A stretch of DNA of 64,000 nt from Phymatolithon calcareum. Taxonomy: Eukaryota; Rhodophyta; Florideophyceae; Hapalidiales. The notes below the pieces were generated by a model, which saw only the letters and a list, made by a program, of their open reading frames with translations, was not told the origin of the DNA and ran no database searches. Made by a program: the position numbers and the translations under genes. The DNA lies in assembly GCA_977006965.1 (NCBI GenBank), contig OZ345357.1, forward strand, positions 1,922,001 to 1,986,000, given 5' to 3'. This document shows, in pieces, positions 19,148-33,114 of the stretch (position 1 is its first letter; every line of letters begins with the position of its first letter).

Positions 19148-19550
19148 TTATAACGCCCGACAATCAGCAGACGGTTTGCTCCAACCTTTTGTACCTACAA
19201 ACTGCAAACGCCGCTGTCTGTCCTTGCGACTCCGGCAACGCAGCGATTTCTGGGACGAAGGGATGACGCTAATAGCTGTTAGCTCGTCAACACACCGCGT
19301 AGAGTGTAATACGTTGGAGATCAGCCACGAGGGTGGAAAGACGATATATTTGCCAGAATGCGCCGCTAAAGCATAAATTTCAAGGGGCACAGCGCGGTGG
19401 TCAGGCGGACGAAGTAGTTCGGGAAAAGCGGTGTCGAGGTATCCATCGCCAGCGCGGTGGGGCAGAACAGCGTGAAAGCGTACGATTCAATAGAGTGCGG
19501 CGAGGGCGGCGTTGTGGCATCATCTCCAGCGGGGTGAGACAGAGCGGCAT
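19148..19550 (-). pseudogene. unidentified decayed reading frame in the unit (copy 1; repeated in copies 2-4)
   Basis: One frame reads coherently from about 19510 down to 19148: AFPELLRPPDHRAVPLEIYA, then SGKYIVFPPSWLISNVLH, then DELTAISVI. The G-K-x-x-x-F-P-P-S-W-L segment faintly recalls the C-terminal strand of 2-oxoglutarate/Fe(II) oxygenases, but the metal-binding His is not evident. Treat the identity as unknown. The same frame is present near 25275, 31403 and 37532. Confidence 0.25.
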
Positions 19551-20859
19551 GGGGCAGCGGCGTATTGTGCTTTCCACGTGCTATACCGTCATTCAGACTT
19601 ATGGTTGGGACCAGGATGGGTCAGTAGGCCCTCGGCGACGACACGACGCTGCCATTTGGTGGATAATTAAGGTTTAATAAACTGTCCAGCCGAAAAATAT
19701 AGTAACTTCAGGTTCTTCCAAGGCGAAACGTTGAAAATATTTGAAAGAACTCCGGTAAGCATTTTTCTGTAATGAATAATGACAGCCGAGCATTGGAAAC
19801 TTCACAGCTGACAATATTTCACTTGTTTCTACACATTTTCTTGAAAATGGATACTGTCCCGTGGGTGCAAAATATATAATTAAATTTTTCATCCAGAATG
19901 AGCATTGTTTTAGCCTGTGAGTGCGCTTGTGTAGGTCCTTAATAATCATTACTTCTTGATATCCGCGGTTCTTGCCAGTACTGTTAAGAGCACTGGGCAA
20001 GAAGTACCCCTATCCGATTCCGTAACTGCTACATTTGGATGCCCATTTAAAAACGGGCATCTCTACCATGAATCTTTACATATTGTGATATATGAACAGC
20101 TTTTTAACAAAGGTTATACCAGGAAGCAAAGCGATTTCTTAGTCTTTGTGTCGCGCCATTGGCGCAGTGATTCCACTTGTTTCGCACTACATTATCACAG
20201 TACTTTTGCGTACCGTCCCAGGTGATATTATGTTTATTCCAGAACCATAGATGTGCTGCAATCGCAGAAAACCCCGAAGATATTTCACGCTGGCCTGGAT
20301 GGCCTAGAGGGAAGCTACCACCAGTATTTACATTGCGCGCTAGTACGCATTTAGGACTGCGGATGTAGAGAAAATCAACAAAAGTAAACTCCCGTTCCAA
20401 AACCACTTTGACCACCGATGAGAGTCACCGCCGCCCACATTGCGCGTGCAGCCCAACTTGACCGGTACCCTCAATCGTAGGGTGGTGAATAGGTAACCAT
20501 TCACACCCGCGCAACAGAGAATCCTTCAAGCGCCGCGAAACGTGTGTCTAAGAGCGAGCGACAGGACAGGCGGAGCGCCGTGCAAAACCTGCCGAAGAGA
20601 GATGTAGCCCCAGTACAACGACAATTCGCGTTGAGATTTTTGAAGCATCGCAGCTCAGTACTTAATTGATCTTCCACTCTATAAATGGTTTTTTGCATAG
20701 GACCTAAAGTGAAGCAAAGTCGACTCATAAGATGGAATTTGCGATTGACATCGACAAAATCCGCAAAGCGCTCTGAAAAGGGATCCTTGATGTCTGGGCC
20801 TAAAAAGAAAAAACATCTCCGTGCCGGAGTATCTTCGCGCACCATTGAGCAGTTCCCAC

Positions 20860-21560
20860 ATGAAGAAGAGAACATCACTTCCTTCAAGTTGGTTGTACCA
20901 GCAGATCTTCATCGCGCGGTTGAGTTCTACACGGGTGTCATTGACGAGTGGCGGAAATGTTGCAAGACGGCGTGCCCAGCGTGCAGGCACTCCCGATTCG
21001 CGCTGCAGATTACGTATGCTCCCATTGAAGAGGAGTACAGTTGCTACAATCAAGCTAGGTAGTTTGTTTCAATATGACAGGGAGAGCGTTCCCCTGGACC
21101 TGCAGCGCACCGAAGAGTCGTACTTTGGTGAAATCAACGAATGTACAGAAGAAAGTACAGTTTACGGCATGGGATATTGTCGAAAAAGAGATGTGCATCT
21201 CCTGTGTATTAGTGCGTTAATGAGGCTGACAGCCTTGCTTAAAAGCAGTTGAATGAATTTTATTTCCCACCGACGCTATTGAAGAAGGAGAAGACCCTGA
21301 CGCCATGCTTCCCTTGGAAATTTGCTACTTTACAGTAACATAGATGTACAAGCTGATCCTGGTCGCGCCTTTGAGCTGTTTAACCCATTGATTGAAAAGC
21401 ACCGAAATCTCTATGTTATGATCAGCGTCAGAAACATGTTACGAGATTGTTGAGCGGGAATTGCAGCAGACTCATCTTTTGCCGTTGAGTTTTACACTCG
21501 TTCGATCGAAGAGGGTGGTGTTGTGTGCGGCATGGTGGAACTGTTTCCCTTATCGATATT
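20860..21560 (+). pseudogene. decayed Sel1-like repeat protein (copy 1)
   Basis: At least five Sel1-like repeat pieces lie in shifting frames: VPADLHRAVEFYTGVIDEW; VPLDLQRTEESYFGEINECT; AIEEGEDPDAMLPLEICY; DPGRAFELFNPLIEKHRN; and FAVEFYTRSIEEGGVVCGMV. Sel1-like repeats are paired-helix protein-interaction modules of about 36-38 residues. Stops and frame changes between pieces show decay. Similar remnants in the older unit (41.3-46.7 kb) suggest the ancestral unit carried, or landed in, a Sel1-like gene. Confidence 0.65.
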
Positions 21561-23357
21561 GATGTCACCTACTGTGGGAAGCACGATATGCTTTGCATCC
21601 CAAAATGCACTGGATTGCAAAGCGCAAGAGTTGTGTCGATGTGATACTCTCATAGATTATTTCTCTTCTGTTGTTCAGGAATTTGGGCTTCATTGTCTTC
21701 CTCCTCGTCCGCCACACTGTTCTTCGAACAAGATTCCTCCGTACCTATTTTGCAAGGCAAGAACAATAGGAATTAGAGTTCTATTTAGCCTCCCGTTGCG
21801 TAGCTAGCCATATTTACAATAAACTGTAATACCTCGACTATACGCACGGGAAATTTGAAACAAACGAGGCTGTCGTAACTGTTAAACAGCATAAATATAT
21901 TTGCGGATATGCAATCCGAAAATTACGTCTAAACTTGGCTAATATTAAGTACAATTAAATTATGCCAAAAATCAAATTAAAATAATTTTAAAACTAAAGT
22001 TATGGTACTGCGCGAGCGAGCGAGCCCACCAATTCCATAACTTTAGTTATGGTATTAGCGGAGATGTTGAGTTATGACACCCATGTTTCTAAAAATTTAA
22101 TTGGACGAGATTATGGAAATGATTGGACCACATTCATCGAGTCAGCGATTTCATTGGGCGAGATTTCAAAATGATTGGACCACATTCACCGTGTTCTGTG
22201 ATTTCATTGGACGAGACGGTCCAAATGATTGGACCACATTCATAGCGTTCTGTGATTTCATTGGTCCTCTCAGAGATTAAAATTTGCAGATTTTGCAATT
22301 TAAAAAAATTGACAATTTTACGTTTTTGCCAATATTTTGGCTATTGAAAAGTTGGACGTTTCAGAAATTCTGATGATTCCCGCCTTCTTTGAGACTTTCG
22401 AAGAGGCGTTTTGAAGCGCCTCCCTTACTTAAATTCTCAAAAATCCTCCAGATTTCGCATATTGAAATCATTTTCCACTCCACGAGTACCACTGGCTCCC
22501 CGTTTCCTGTATCCCTTGGACACGATTGCTTCGTGGCCTGCCGATGTTCTTTAGAGCAGTGGCAGGAGGTACCGCTACATGCTTTGTTCTAATTTCGTAA
22601 CTACTATGTCATAGAATTATCAGCATGCACCATCTCTGACTATGTCGTTCATATCACCCATTCTTGTTTCCGCTCGAACACTCCCTAATCTCACTCTGAA
22701 TATTCACTTGAACCTTAACCATCATTGAATATTTTCAGATCTACCAACATTAACCACAACTATGTACTCGCGCATTAAAGGACCTGTACAAGCACTCTTT
22801 ACATACACGATACACATTCTCGATTTCCTTGTCACCATCAGCATCTTCTACACTTCCTAATATCACGTCCGATGTGCCCCAAGATTCGACAGCGGTAACA
22901 GTCTTTGGCATTAAGAAGCGACAGCTTCCACCTCGTGGCTATTGTGTGACTCTTCAGCCACCAATCAAAACTGAAATGAGGCTCTGGTCCCGCATGATCT
23001 CCGCACCGTGCTGAATAGATTGCCAGCACACGATCCCACGGTGCACGATAAGATTGTGGAGCTCGGTGAGTTGTAACAGAGACAATAAATGAATGCTTTA
23101 TTGAAAAACAATTAACTTTTGGGTGCACTGGCGATGCGCTTTGTGAGACCGGAGCTTCAATTTTGACTCGCGTTTCCGCAAACGGGTCAATAAATGTTAG
23201 TCTTCTTGAATGTGGCAACGAGTCAAGCCGTAGTTCTCACGGACGAATCTATTTAGTTTCCCTTGCGCGCAATTACTCTCTCCAAGGTTTCGGAACCGGC
23301 TCTTACTCAGATATGAACAAATTTGGTTCCTTCTCCCGCTCCGAAGCAATGCACTAA

Positions 23358-23918
23358 CAACAGAAATTTCAGCATCCGGAAGTCATAGTATCTGTTCATA
23401 TTAGGTGCGCGCTGAATGTTGAACATGGTGTCGGCTGTAATATCCTTGAGAGGATGATCATTTGTCCAGGTCACGGGCATTCCATACCCTGCCCCTAACG
23501 CCCAGTAATTCTTGTTGGTATCAGCACGTTAAAATGCGACTTGCAGTCGTGCCGCATTCTCAGATGTATGCAGTGGAACGAACATCACGTCGCTTGCACA
23601 TCTGTCATGTCAGTGTACAGAAAAGACCTCCATGGGACCGCCATTTGGTCCTGAATGTGCGGCCCGCTACTCAACCACCATGTACCTTAATTCGCGCGCC
23701 GTTCGATCGGGTTTCGTGCGGTGCACGAGCAATCCTGCTGGTTTGTCCACTACTACATAATGCTCGGTGTGCAATAATATTGAAATTCCAGTGCCAATTC
23801 GTGGAACCTGCGGAAGCGCGCGCGGGCAGGGACGGAGCGAGGAAATAATACCAGTACTGCTGGTTCGCTGGTTGATGCTGCTTAGATTCAATGCCGTTTT
23901 AATTGACAATGTGCACAA
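23358..23918 (-). pseudogene. decayed RluA/TruC-type fragment (copy 2)
   Basis: Same remnant as in copy 1, with an identical 83-aa open piece (23918-23667) and the same disruptions. Confidence 0.7.
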
Positions 23919-26900
23919 TTGTGGTTTATCGGCAAGAACAGCGGAGTTGTGAAGGAAACCCGAGAGATCGTCATTTGAAAATGGATCGTGAAAGTGGGAG
24001 AGTTCAGGCGTTTTCGAACATGGGATTGCGTGGTACTGGTATTGATATTGATGTTAAACTCTTCAGGCTCAGAGCGCCGTGCAATTGGGTATTGACATAT
24101 GAGCCAATTGTATTTTCAGCTAGAATAAGTCCATTGTCTGGTCTGATTCGGGTCTTGATTCAGGAAGGCAATTCGTGTTTAAGTACTAGAACATCAATTT
24201 GCTTGGCATGTTTGGACCCCAGTACAGCATGCCACGGTCTAAGTTCTTAGAGAAGAAAGGGCCTTGTGTCTTACTTCCCAATATTCTTTAGAGCAGTGGC
24301 GGGAGGTAACGCTACATGCACTATTCACTATGTCATAGAATTGTCCGCATCGGTACTCTTTCAATAATTCTGCAGGTTGCTGGCATTTTAAGAAACTGCA
24401 TCTGAAAAACTGAAGGACAGTCTGACATAAGTCTGTTGTTCCTGTTTTTCTCGAAATCACTAATCATGTCTGTTCGGCTGCCAAACAGCGGGGAAGGAGT
24501 TTCTGGAGATATCCTCGCACATTGAACCTAGCAAAAATGTTCACACGGCAAGACCAAATTTTTCAAATCAGAAAAGGAACGACTGAAATTAATTGACCAC
24601 CAAATGGAGCGCCTTGTTGACCCCCTGCGTCTGGCCAGTCCTAACAAGAGGTCCTCTTCTATGTATGACACATATAAAACTGAACTCCGACTTCATATTG
24701 ATAGCTTCTAGCAATACTCAATCCAGCATGCTGGAGCAACAGCTGCGCCAACTCCGCCTACTGTAGTAGATGCCAACTGCCGTGCTATTTCCCGCAGTCG
24801 CACTGCAGTGCCCCCTGGTGCCTCAAAAGATCCCGCCCACCTCAGCGCCAAGAGTTATTTGTGTCGCTCCGTCTCTGAAGTTTGCCGCAGTCAGCTTTTA
24901 ATGTCTCTCCCCTCGCTTGTGGAGGCATTTGACCCCCTGGCCCGCACCGTTTTGCCATACCCGCGCTCACTATCTGGTGATTTCGGAAGCGAATTAAGCC
25001 CTCATTTCAATGCGCGCGCCTTCGTGGCCTCAGCAACGTGCTTCTAGAATCAACAGGACTTTTTTGACTGCTTTTCTCATTTTTCTGATTTGTCCGACTT
25101 AGCTCGCGTCCTTCGACTTTCGCAAAATAAAAACATATGTTGACAAAATCTTATCTCTTTCATCCACTTCTGAAACGTTATACAAGGTATTTATAGTGCG
25201 AGGTGGAAGTCGAAAATATTATACTTCACTTTTTAACGTAGAAAGAACGTCGAATGAGAGCTGCATGCTAAGAATTATAACGCCCGACAATCAGCAGACG
25301 GTTTGCTCCAACGTTTTGTACCTACAAACTGCAAACGCCGCTTTCTGTCCTTGCGACTCCGGCAACGCAGCGATTTCTGCGACGAAGGGATGACGCTAAT
25401 AGCTGTTAGCTCGTCAACACACCGCGTAGAGTGTAATACGTTGGAGATCAGCCACGAGGGTGGAAAGACGATATATTTGCCAGAATGCGCCGCTAAAGCA
25501 TAAATTTCAAGGGGCACAGCGCGGTGGTCAGGCGGACGAAGTAGTTCGGGAAAAGCGGTGTCGAGGTATCCATCGCCAGCGCGGTGGGGCAGAACAGCGT
25601 GAAAGCGTACGATTCAATAGAGTGCGGCGAGGGCGGCGTTGCGGCATCATCTCCAGCGGCGTGAGACAGAGCGGCATGGGGCAGCGGCGTGTTGTGCTTT
25701 CCACGTGCCATACCGTCATTCAGACTTATGGTTGGGACCAGGATGGGTCAGTAGGCCCTCGGCGACGACAAGACGCTGCCATTTGGTGGATAATTAAGGT
25801 TTAATAAACTGTCCAGCCGAAAAATATAGTAACTTCAGGTTCTTCCAAGGCGAAACGTTGAAAATATTTGAAAGAACTCCGGTAAGCATTTTTTTGTAAT
25901 GAATAATGACAGCCGAGCATTGGAAACTTCACAGCTGACAATATTTCACTTGTTTCTACACATTTTCTTGAAAATGGATACTGTCCCGTGGGTGCAAAAT
26001 ATATAATTAAATTTTTCATCCAGAATGAGCATTGTTTTAGCCTGTGAGTGCGCTTGTGTAGGTCCTTAATAATCATTACTTCTTGATATCCGCGGTTCTT
26101 GCCAGTACTGTTAAGAGCACTGGGCAAGAAGTACCCCTATCCGATTCCGTAACTGCTACATTTGGATACCCATTTAAAAACGGGCATCTCTACCATGAAT
26201 CTTTACATATTGTGATATATGAACAGCTTTTTAACAAAGGTTATACCAGGAAGCAAAGCGATTTCTTAGTCTTTGTGTCGCGCCATTGGCGCAGTGATTC
26301 CACTTGTTTCGCACTACATTATCACAGTACTTTTGCGTACCGTCCCAGGTGATATTATGTTTATTCCAGAACCATAGATGTGCTGCAATCGCCGAAAAAC
26401 CCGAAGATATTTCACGCTGGCCTGGATGGCCTAGAGGGAAGCTACCACCAGTATTTACATTGCGCGCTAGTACGCATTTAGGACTGCGGATGTAGAGAAA
26501 ATCAACAAAAGTAAACTCCCGTTCCAAAACCACTTTGACCACCGATGAGAGTCACCGCCGCCCACATTGCGCGAGCAGCCCAACTTGACCGGTACCCTCA
26601 ATCGTGGGGTGGTGAATAGGTAACCATTCACACCCGCGCAACAGAGAATCCTTCAAGCGCCGCGAAACGTGTGTCTAAGAGCGAGCGACAGGACAGGCGG
26701 AGCGCCGTGCAAAACCTGCCGAAGAGAGATGTAGCCCCAGTACAACGACAATTCGCGTTGAGATTTTTGAATCATCGCAGCTCAGTACTTAATTGATCTT
26801 CCACTCTATAAATGGTTTTTTGCATAGGACCTAAAGTGAAGCAAAGTCGACTCATAAGATGGAATTTGCGATTGACATCGACAAAATCCGCAAAGCGCTC

Positions 26901-26986
26901 TGAAAAGGGATCCTTGATGTCTGAGCCTAAAAAGAAAAAACATCTCCGTGCCGGAGTATCTTCGCGCACCATTGAGCAGTTCCCAC

Positions 26987-27690
26987 ATGAAGAAGAGAAC
27001 ATCACTTCCTTCAAGTTGGTTGTACCAGCAGATCTTCATCGCGCGGTTGAGTTCTACACGGGTGTCATTGACGAGTGGCGGAAATGTTGCAAGACGGCGT
27101 GCCCAGCGTGCAGGCACTCCCGATTCGCGCTGCAGATTACGTATGCTCTCATTGAAGAGGAGTACAGTTGCTACAATCAAGCTAGGTAGTTTGTTTCAAT
27201 ATGACAGGGAGAGCGTTCCCCTGGACCTGCAGCGCACCGAAGAGTCGTACTTTGGTGAAATCAACGAATGTACAGAGGAAAGTACAGTTTACGGCATGGG
27301 ATATTGTCGAAAAAGAGATGTGCATCTCCTGTGTGTTAGTGCTTTAATGAGGCTGACAGCCTTGCTTAAAAGCAGTTGAATGAATTTTATTTCCCACCTA
27401 CGCTATTGAAGAAGGAGAAGACCCTGACGCCATGCTTCCCTTGGAAATTTGCTACTTTACAGTAACATAGATGTACAAGCTGATCCTGGTCGCGCCTTTG
27501 AGCTGTTTAACCCCTTGATTGAAAAGCAACGAAATCTCTATGTTATGATCAGCGTCAGAAACATGTTACGAGATGGTTGAGCGGGAATTGCAGCAGACTC
27601 ATCTTTTGCCGTTCAGTTTTACACTCGTTCGATCGAAGAGGGTGGTGTTGTGTGCGGCATGGTGGAACTGTTTCCCTTCTCGATATTGAT
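26987..27690 (+). pseudogene. decayed Sel1-like repeat protein (copy 2)
   Basis: Same remnant as copy 1, with minor substitutions (for example TYALIEEE for TYAPIEEE). Confidence 0.65.
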
Positions 27691-29484
27691 GTCACCTACT
27701 GTGGGAAGCACGATATGCTTTGCATCCCAAAATGCACTGGATTGCAAAGCGCAAGAGTTGTGTCGATGTGATACTCTCATAGATTATTTCTCTTCTGTTG
27801 TTCAGGAATTTGGGCTTCATTGTCTTCCTCCTCGTCCGCCACACTGTTCTTCGAACAAGATTCCTCCGTACCTATTTTGCAAGGCAAGAACAATAGGAAT
27901 TAGAGTTCTATTTAGCCTCCCGTTGCGTAGCTAGCCATATTTACAATAAACTGTAATACCTCGACTATACGCACGGGAAATTTGAAACAAACGAGGCTGT
28001 CGTAACTGTTAAACAGCATAAATATATTTGCGGATATGCAATCCGAAAATTACGTCTAAACTTGGCTAATATTAAGTACAATTAAATTATGCCAAAAATC
28101 AAATTAAAATAATTTTAAAACTAAAGTTATGGTACTGCGCGAGCGAGCGAGCCCACCAATTCCATAACTTTAGTTATGGTATTAGCGGAGATGTTGAGTT
28201 ATGACACCCATGTTTCTAAAAATTTAATTGGACGAGATTATGGAAATGATTGGACCACATTCATCGAGTCAGCGATTTCATTGGGCGAGATTTCAAAATG
28301 ATTGGACCACATTCATCGTGTTCTGTGATTTCATTGGACGAGACGGTCCAAATGATTGGACCACATTCATAGCGTTCTGTGATTTCATTGGTCCTCTCAG
28401 AGATTAAAATTTGCAGATTTTGCAATTTAAAAAAATTGACAATTTTACGTTTTTGCCAATATTTTGGCTATTGAAAAGTTGGACGTTTCAGAAATTCTGA
28501 TGATTCCCGCCTTCTTTGAGACTTTCGAAGAGGCGTTTTGAAGCGCCTCCCTTACTTAAATTCTCAAAAATCCTCCAGATTTCGCATATTGAAATCATTT
28601 TCCACTCCACGAGTACCACTGGCTCCCCGTTTCCTGTATCCCTTGGACACGATTGCTTCGTGGCCTGCCGATGTTCTTTAGAGCAGTGGCAGGAGGTACC
28701 GCTACATGCTTTGTTCTAATTTCGTAACTACTATGTCATAGAATTATCAGCATGCACCATCTCTGACTATGTCGTTCATATCACCCATTCTTGTTTCCGC
28801 TCGAACACTCCCTAATCTCACTCTGAATATTCACTTGAACCTTAACCATCATTGAATATTTTCAGATCTACCAACATTAACCACAACTATGTACTCGCGC
28901 ATTAAAGGACCTGTACAAGCACTCTTTACATACACGATACACATTCTCGATTTCCTTGTCACCATCAGCATCTTCTACACTTCCTAATATCACGTCCGAT
29001 GTGCCCCAAGATTCGACAGCGGTAACAGTCTTTGGCATTAAGAAGCGACAGCTTCCACCTCGTGGCTATTGTGTGACTCTTCAGCCACCAATCAAAACTG
29101 AAATGAGGCTCTGGTCCCGCATGATCTCCGCACCGTGCTGAATAGATTGCCAGCACACGATCCCACGGTGCACGATAAGATTGTGGAGCTCGGTGAGTTG
29201 TAACAGAGACAATAAATGAATGCTTTATTGAAAAACAATTAACTTTTGGGTGCACTGGCGATGCGCTTTGTGAGACCGGAGCTTCAATTTTGACTCGCGT
29301 TTCCGCAAACGGGTCAATAAATGTTAGTCTTCTTGAATGTGGCAACGAGTCAAGCCGTAGTTCTCACGGACGAATCTATTTAGTTTCCCTTGCGCGCAAT
29401 TACTCTCTCCAAGGTTTCGGAACCGGCTCTTACTCAGATATGAACAAATTTGGTTCCTTCTCCCGCTCCGAAGCAATGCACTAA

Positions 29485-30045
29485 CAACAGAAATTTCAGC
29501 ATCCGGAAGTCATAGTATCTGTTCATATTAGGTGCGCGCTGAATGTTGAACATGGTGTCGGCTGTAATATCCTTGAGAGGATGATCATTTGTCCAGGTCA
29601 CGGGCATTCCATACCCTGCCCCTAACGCCCAGTAATTCTTGTTGGTATCAGCACGTTAAAATGCGACTTGCAGTCGTGCCGCATTCTCAGATGTATGCAG
29701 TGGAACGAACATCACGTCGCTTGCACATCTGTCATGTCAGTGTACAGAAAAGACCTCCATGGGACCGCCATTTGGTCCTGAATGTGCGGCCCGCTACTCA
29801 ACCACCATGTACCTTAATTCGCGCGCCGTTCGATCGGGTTTCGTGCGGTGCACGAGCAATCCTGCTGGTTTGTCCACTACTACATAATGCTCGGTGTGCA
29901 ATAATATTGAAATTCCAGTGCCAATTCGTGGAACCTGCGGAAGCGCGCGCGGGCAGGGACGGAGCGAGGAAATAATACCAGTACTGCTGGTTCGCTGGTT
30001 GATGCTGCTTAGATTCAATGCCGTTTTAATTGACAATGTGCACAA
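29485..30045 (-). pseudogene. decayed RluA/TruC-type fragment (copy 3)
   Basis: Same remnant; the open piece 30045-29794 is identical in protein to copies 1 and 2. Confidence 0.7.
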
Positions 30046-33000
30046 TTGTGGTTTATCGGCAAGAACAGCGGAGTTGTGAAGGAAACCCGAGAGATCGTCA
30101 TTTGAAAATGGATCGTGAAAGTGGGAGAGTTCAGGCGTTTTCGAACATGGGATTGCGTGGTACTGGTATTGATATTGATGTTAAACTCTTCAGGCTCAGA
30201 GCGCCGTGCAATTGGGTATTGACATATGAGCCAATTGTATTTTCAGCTAGAATAAGTCCATTGTCTGGTCTGATTCGGGTCTTGATTCAGGAAGGCAATT
30301 CGTGTTTAAGTACTAGAACATCAATTTGCTTGGCATGTTTGGACCCCAGTACAGCATGCCACGGTCTAAGTTCTTAGAGAAGAAAGGGCCTTGTGTCTTA
30401 CTTCCCAATATTCTTTAGAGCAGTGGCGGGAGGTAACGCTACATGCACTATTCACTATGTCATAGAATTGTCCGCATCGGTACTCTTTCAATAATTCTGC
30501 AGGTTGCTGGCATTTTAAGAAACTGCATCTGAAAAACTGAAGGACAGTCTGACATAAGTCTGTTGTTCCTGTTTTTCTCGAAATCACTAATCATGTCTGT
30601 TCGGCTGCCAAACGGCGGGGAAGGAGTTTCTGGAGATATCCTCGCACATTGAACCTAGCAAAAATGTTCACACGGCAAGACCAAATTTTTCAAATCAGAA
30701 AAGGAACGACTGAAATTAATTGACCACCAAATGGTAGCGCCTTGTTGACCCCCTGCGTCTGGCCAGTCCTAGCAAGAGGTCCTCTTCTATGTATGACACA
30801 TATAAAACTGAACTCCGACTTCATATTGATAGCTTCTAGCAATACTCAGTCCAGCATGCTGGAGCAACAGCTGCGCCAACTCCGCCTACTGTAGTAGATG
30901 CCAACTGCCGTGCTATTTCCCGCAGTCGCACTGCAGTGCCCCCCGCTGCCTCAAAAGATCCCGCCCACCTCAGCGCCAAGAGTTATTTGTGTCGCTCCGT
31001 CTCTGAAGTTTGCCGCAGTCAGCTTTTAATGTCTCTCCCCTCGCTTGTGGAGGCATTTGACCCCCTGGCCCGCACCGTTTTGCCATACCCGCGCTCACTA
31101 TCTGGTGATTTCGGAAGCGAATTAAGCCCTCATTTCAATGCGCGCGCCTTCCTGGCCTCAGCAACGTGCTTCTAGAATCAACAGGACTTTTTTGACTGCT
31201 TTTCTCATTTTTCTGATTTGTCCGACTTAGCTCGCGTCCTTCGACTTTCGCAAAATAAAAACATATGTTGACAAAATCTTATCTCTTTCATCCACTTCTG
31301 AAACGTTATACAAGGTATTTATAGTGCGAGGTGGAAGTCGAAAATATTATACTTCACTTTTTAACGTAGAAAGAACGTCGAATGAGAGCTGCATGCTAAG
31401 AATTATAACGCCCGACAATCAGCAGACGGTTTGCTCCAACGTTTTGTACCTACAAACTGCAAACGCCGCTGTCTGTCCTTGCGACTCCGGCAACGCAGCG
31501 ATTTCTGCGACGAAGGGATGACGCTAATAGCTGTTAGCTCGTCAACACACCGCGTAGAGTGTAATACGTTGGAGATCAGCCACGAGGGTGGAAAGACGAT
31601 ATATTTGCCAGAATGCGCCGCTAAAGCATAAATTTCAAGGGGCACAGCGCGGTGGTCAGGCGGACGAAGTAGTTCGGGAAAAGCGGTGTCGAGGTATCCA
31701 TCGCCAGCGCGGTGGGGCAGAACAGCGTGAAAGCGTACGATTCAATAGAGTGCGGCGAGGGCGGCGTTGCGGCATCATCTCCAGCGGGGTGAGACAGAGC
31801 GGCATGGGGCAGCGGCGTGTTGTGCTTTCCGCGTGCCATACCGTCATTCAGACTTATGGTTGAGACCAGGATGGGTCAGTAGGCCCTCGGCGACGACAAG
31901 ACGCTGCCATTTGGTGGATAATTAAGGTTTAATAAACTGTCCAGCCGAAAAATATAGTAACTTCAGGTTCTTCCAAGGCGAAACGTTGAAAATATTTGAA
32001 AGAACTCCGGTAAGCATTTTTCTGTAATGAATAATGACAGCCGAGCATTGGAAACTTCACAGCTGACAATATTTCACTTGTTTCTACACATTTTCTTGAA
32101 AATGGATACTGTCCCGTGGGTGCAAATTATATAATTAAATTTTTCATCCAGAATGAGCATTGTTTTAGCCTGTGAGTGCGCTTGTGTAGGTCCTTAATAA
32201 TCATTACTTCTTGATATCCGCGGTTCTTGCCAGTACTGTTAAGAGCACTGGGCAAGAAGTACCCCTATCCGATTCCGTAACTGCTACATTTGGATGCCCA
32301 TTTAAAAACGGGCATCTCTACCATGAATCTTTACATATTGTGATATATGAACAGCTTTTTAACAAAGGTTATACCAGGAAGCAAAGCGATTTCTTAGTCT
32401 TTGTGTCGCGCCATTGGCGCAGTGATTCCACTTGTTTCGCACTACATTATCACAGTACTCTTGCGTACCGTCCCAGGTGATATTATGTTTATTCCAGAAC
32501 CATAGATGTGCTGCAATCGCCGAAAAACCCGAAGATATTTCACGCTGGCCTGGATGGCCTAGAGGGAAGCTACCACCAGTATTTACATTGCGCGCTAGTA
32601 CGCATTTAGGACTGCGGATGTAGAGAAAATCAACAAAAGTAAACTCCCGTTCCAAAACCACTTTGACCACCGATGAGAGTCACCGCCGCCCACATTGCGC
32701 GAGCAGCCCAACTTGACCGGTACCCTCAATCGTGGGGTGGTGAATAGGTAACCATTCACACCCGCGCAACAGAGAATCCTTCAAGCGCCGCGAAACGTGT
32801 GTCTAAGAGCGAGCGACAGGACAGGCGGAGCGCCGTGCAAAACCTGCCGAAGAGAGATGTAGCCCCAGTACAACGACAATTCGCGTTGAGATTTTTGAAT
32901 CATCGCAGCTCAGTACTTAATTGATCTTCCACTCTATAAATGGTTTTTTGCATAGGACCTAAAGTGAAGCAAAGTCGACTCATAAGATGGAATTTGCGAT

Positions 33001-33114
33001 TGACATCGACAAAATCCGCAAAGCGCTCTGAAAAGGGATCCTTGATGTCTGAGCCTAAAAAGAAAAAACATCTCCGTGCCGGAGTATCTTCGCGCACCAT
33101 TGAGCAGTTCCCAC

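Larger units (their letters stand above)
15907..22034 (+). repeat. tandem 6.13-kb unit, copy 1
   Basis: It begins CCATAACTTTAGTTATGG and ends with the inverted end motif AACTAAAGTTATGG (21992-22005), followed by a 29-bp GC-rich spacer (GCGCGAGCGAGCGAGC core) before the next copy. Order inside: a ~55-bp minisatellite (about 15970-16140), a GAGGCG/CGCCTC hairpin near 16273, a decayed pseudouridine synthase (-), a TATA-like ACATATAAAA near 18543 with a 79-aa frame after it (18681-18920), an antisense decayed frame (19148-19550) and decayed Sel1-like repeats (20860-21560). No intact long gene. Copy 1 has the most private variants of the four. Its left edge carries a doubled TTCCATAACTTTAG. Confidence 0.95.
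22035..28161 (+). repeat. tandem 6.13-kb unit, copy 2
   Basis: 6127 bp, nearly identical to copies 1, 3 and 4 over the full length. Shares variants with copy 4 at offsets of about 2.4-3.7 kb and with copy 3 at offsets beyond about 4.3 kb. Its right inverted end motif is at 28119-28132. Confidence 0.95.

Noticed and set aside
19148-19550. Confident assignment as a 2-oxoglutarate oxygenase
   Set aside because: Only one strand-like segment (GKYIVFPPSWL) resembles the family and the metal ligands cannot be seen. Kept as an unidentified decayed frame.
20679-21053. 124-aa - strand ORF repeated in all four units
   Set aside because: It is antisense to the Sel1-like remnant and is conserved only because the units are near-identical.
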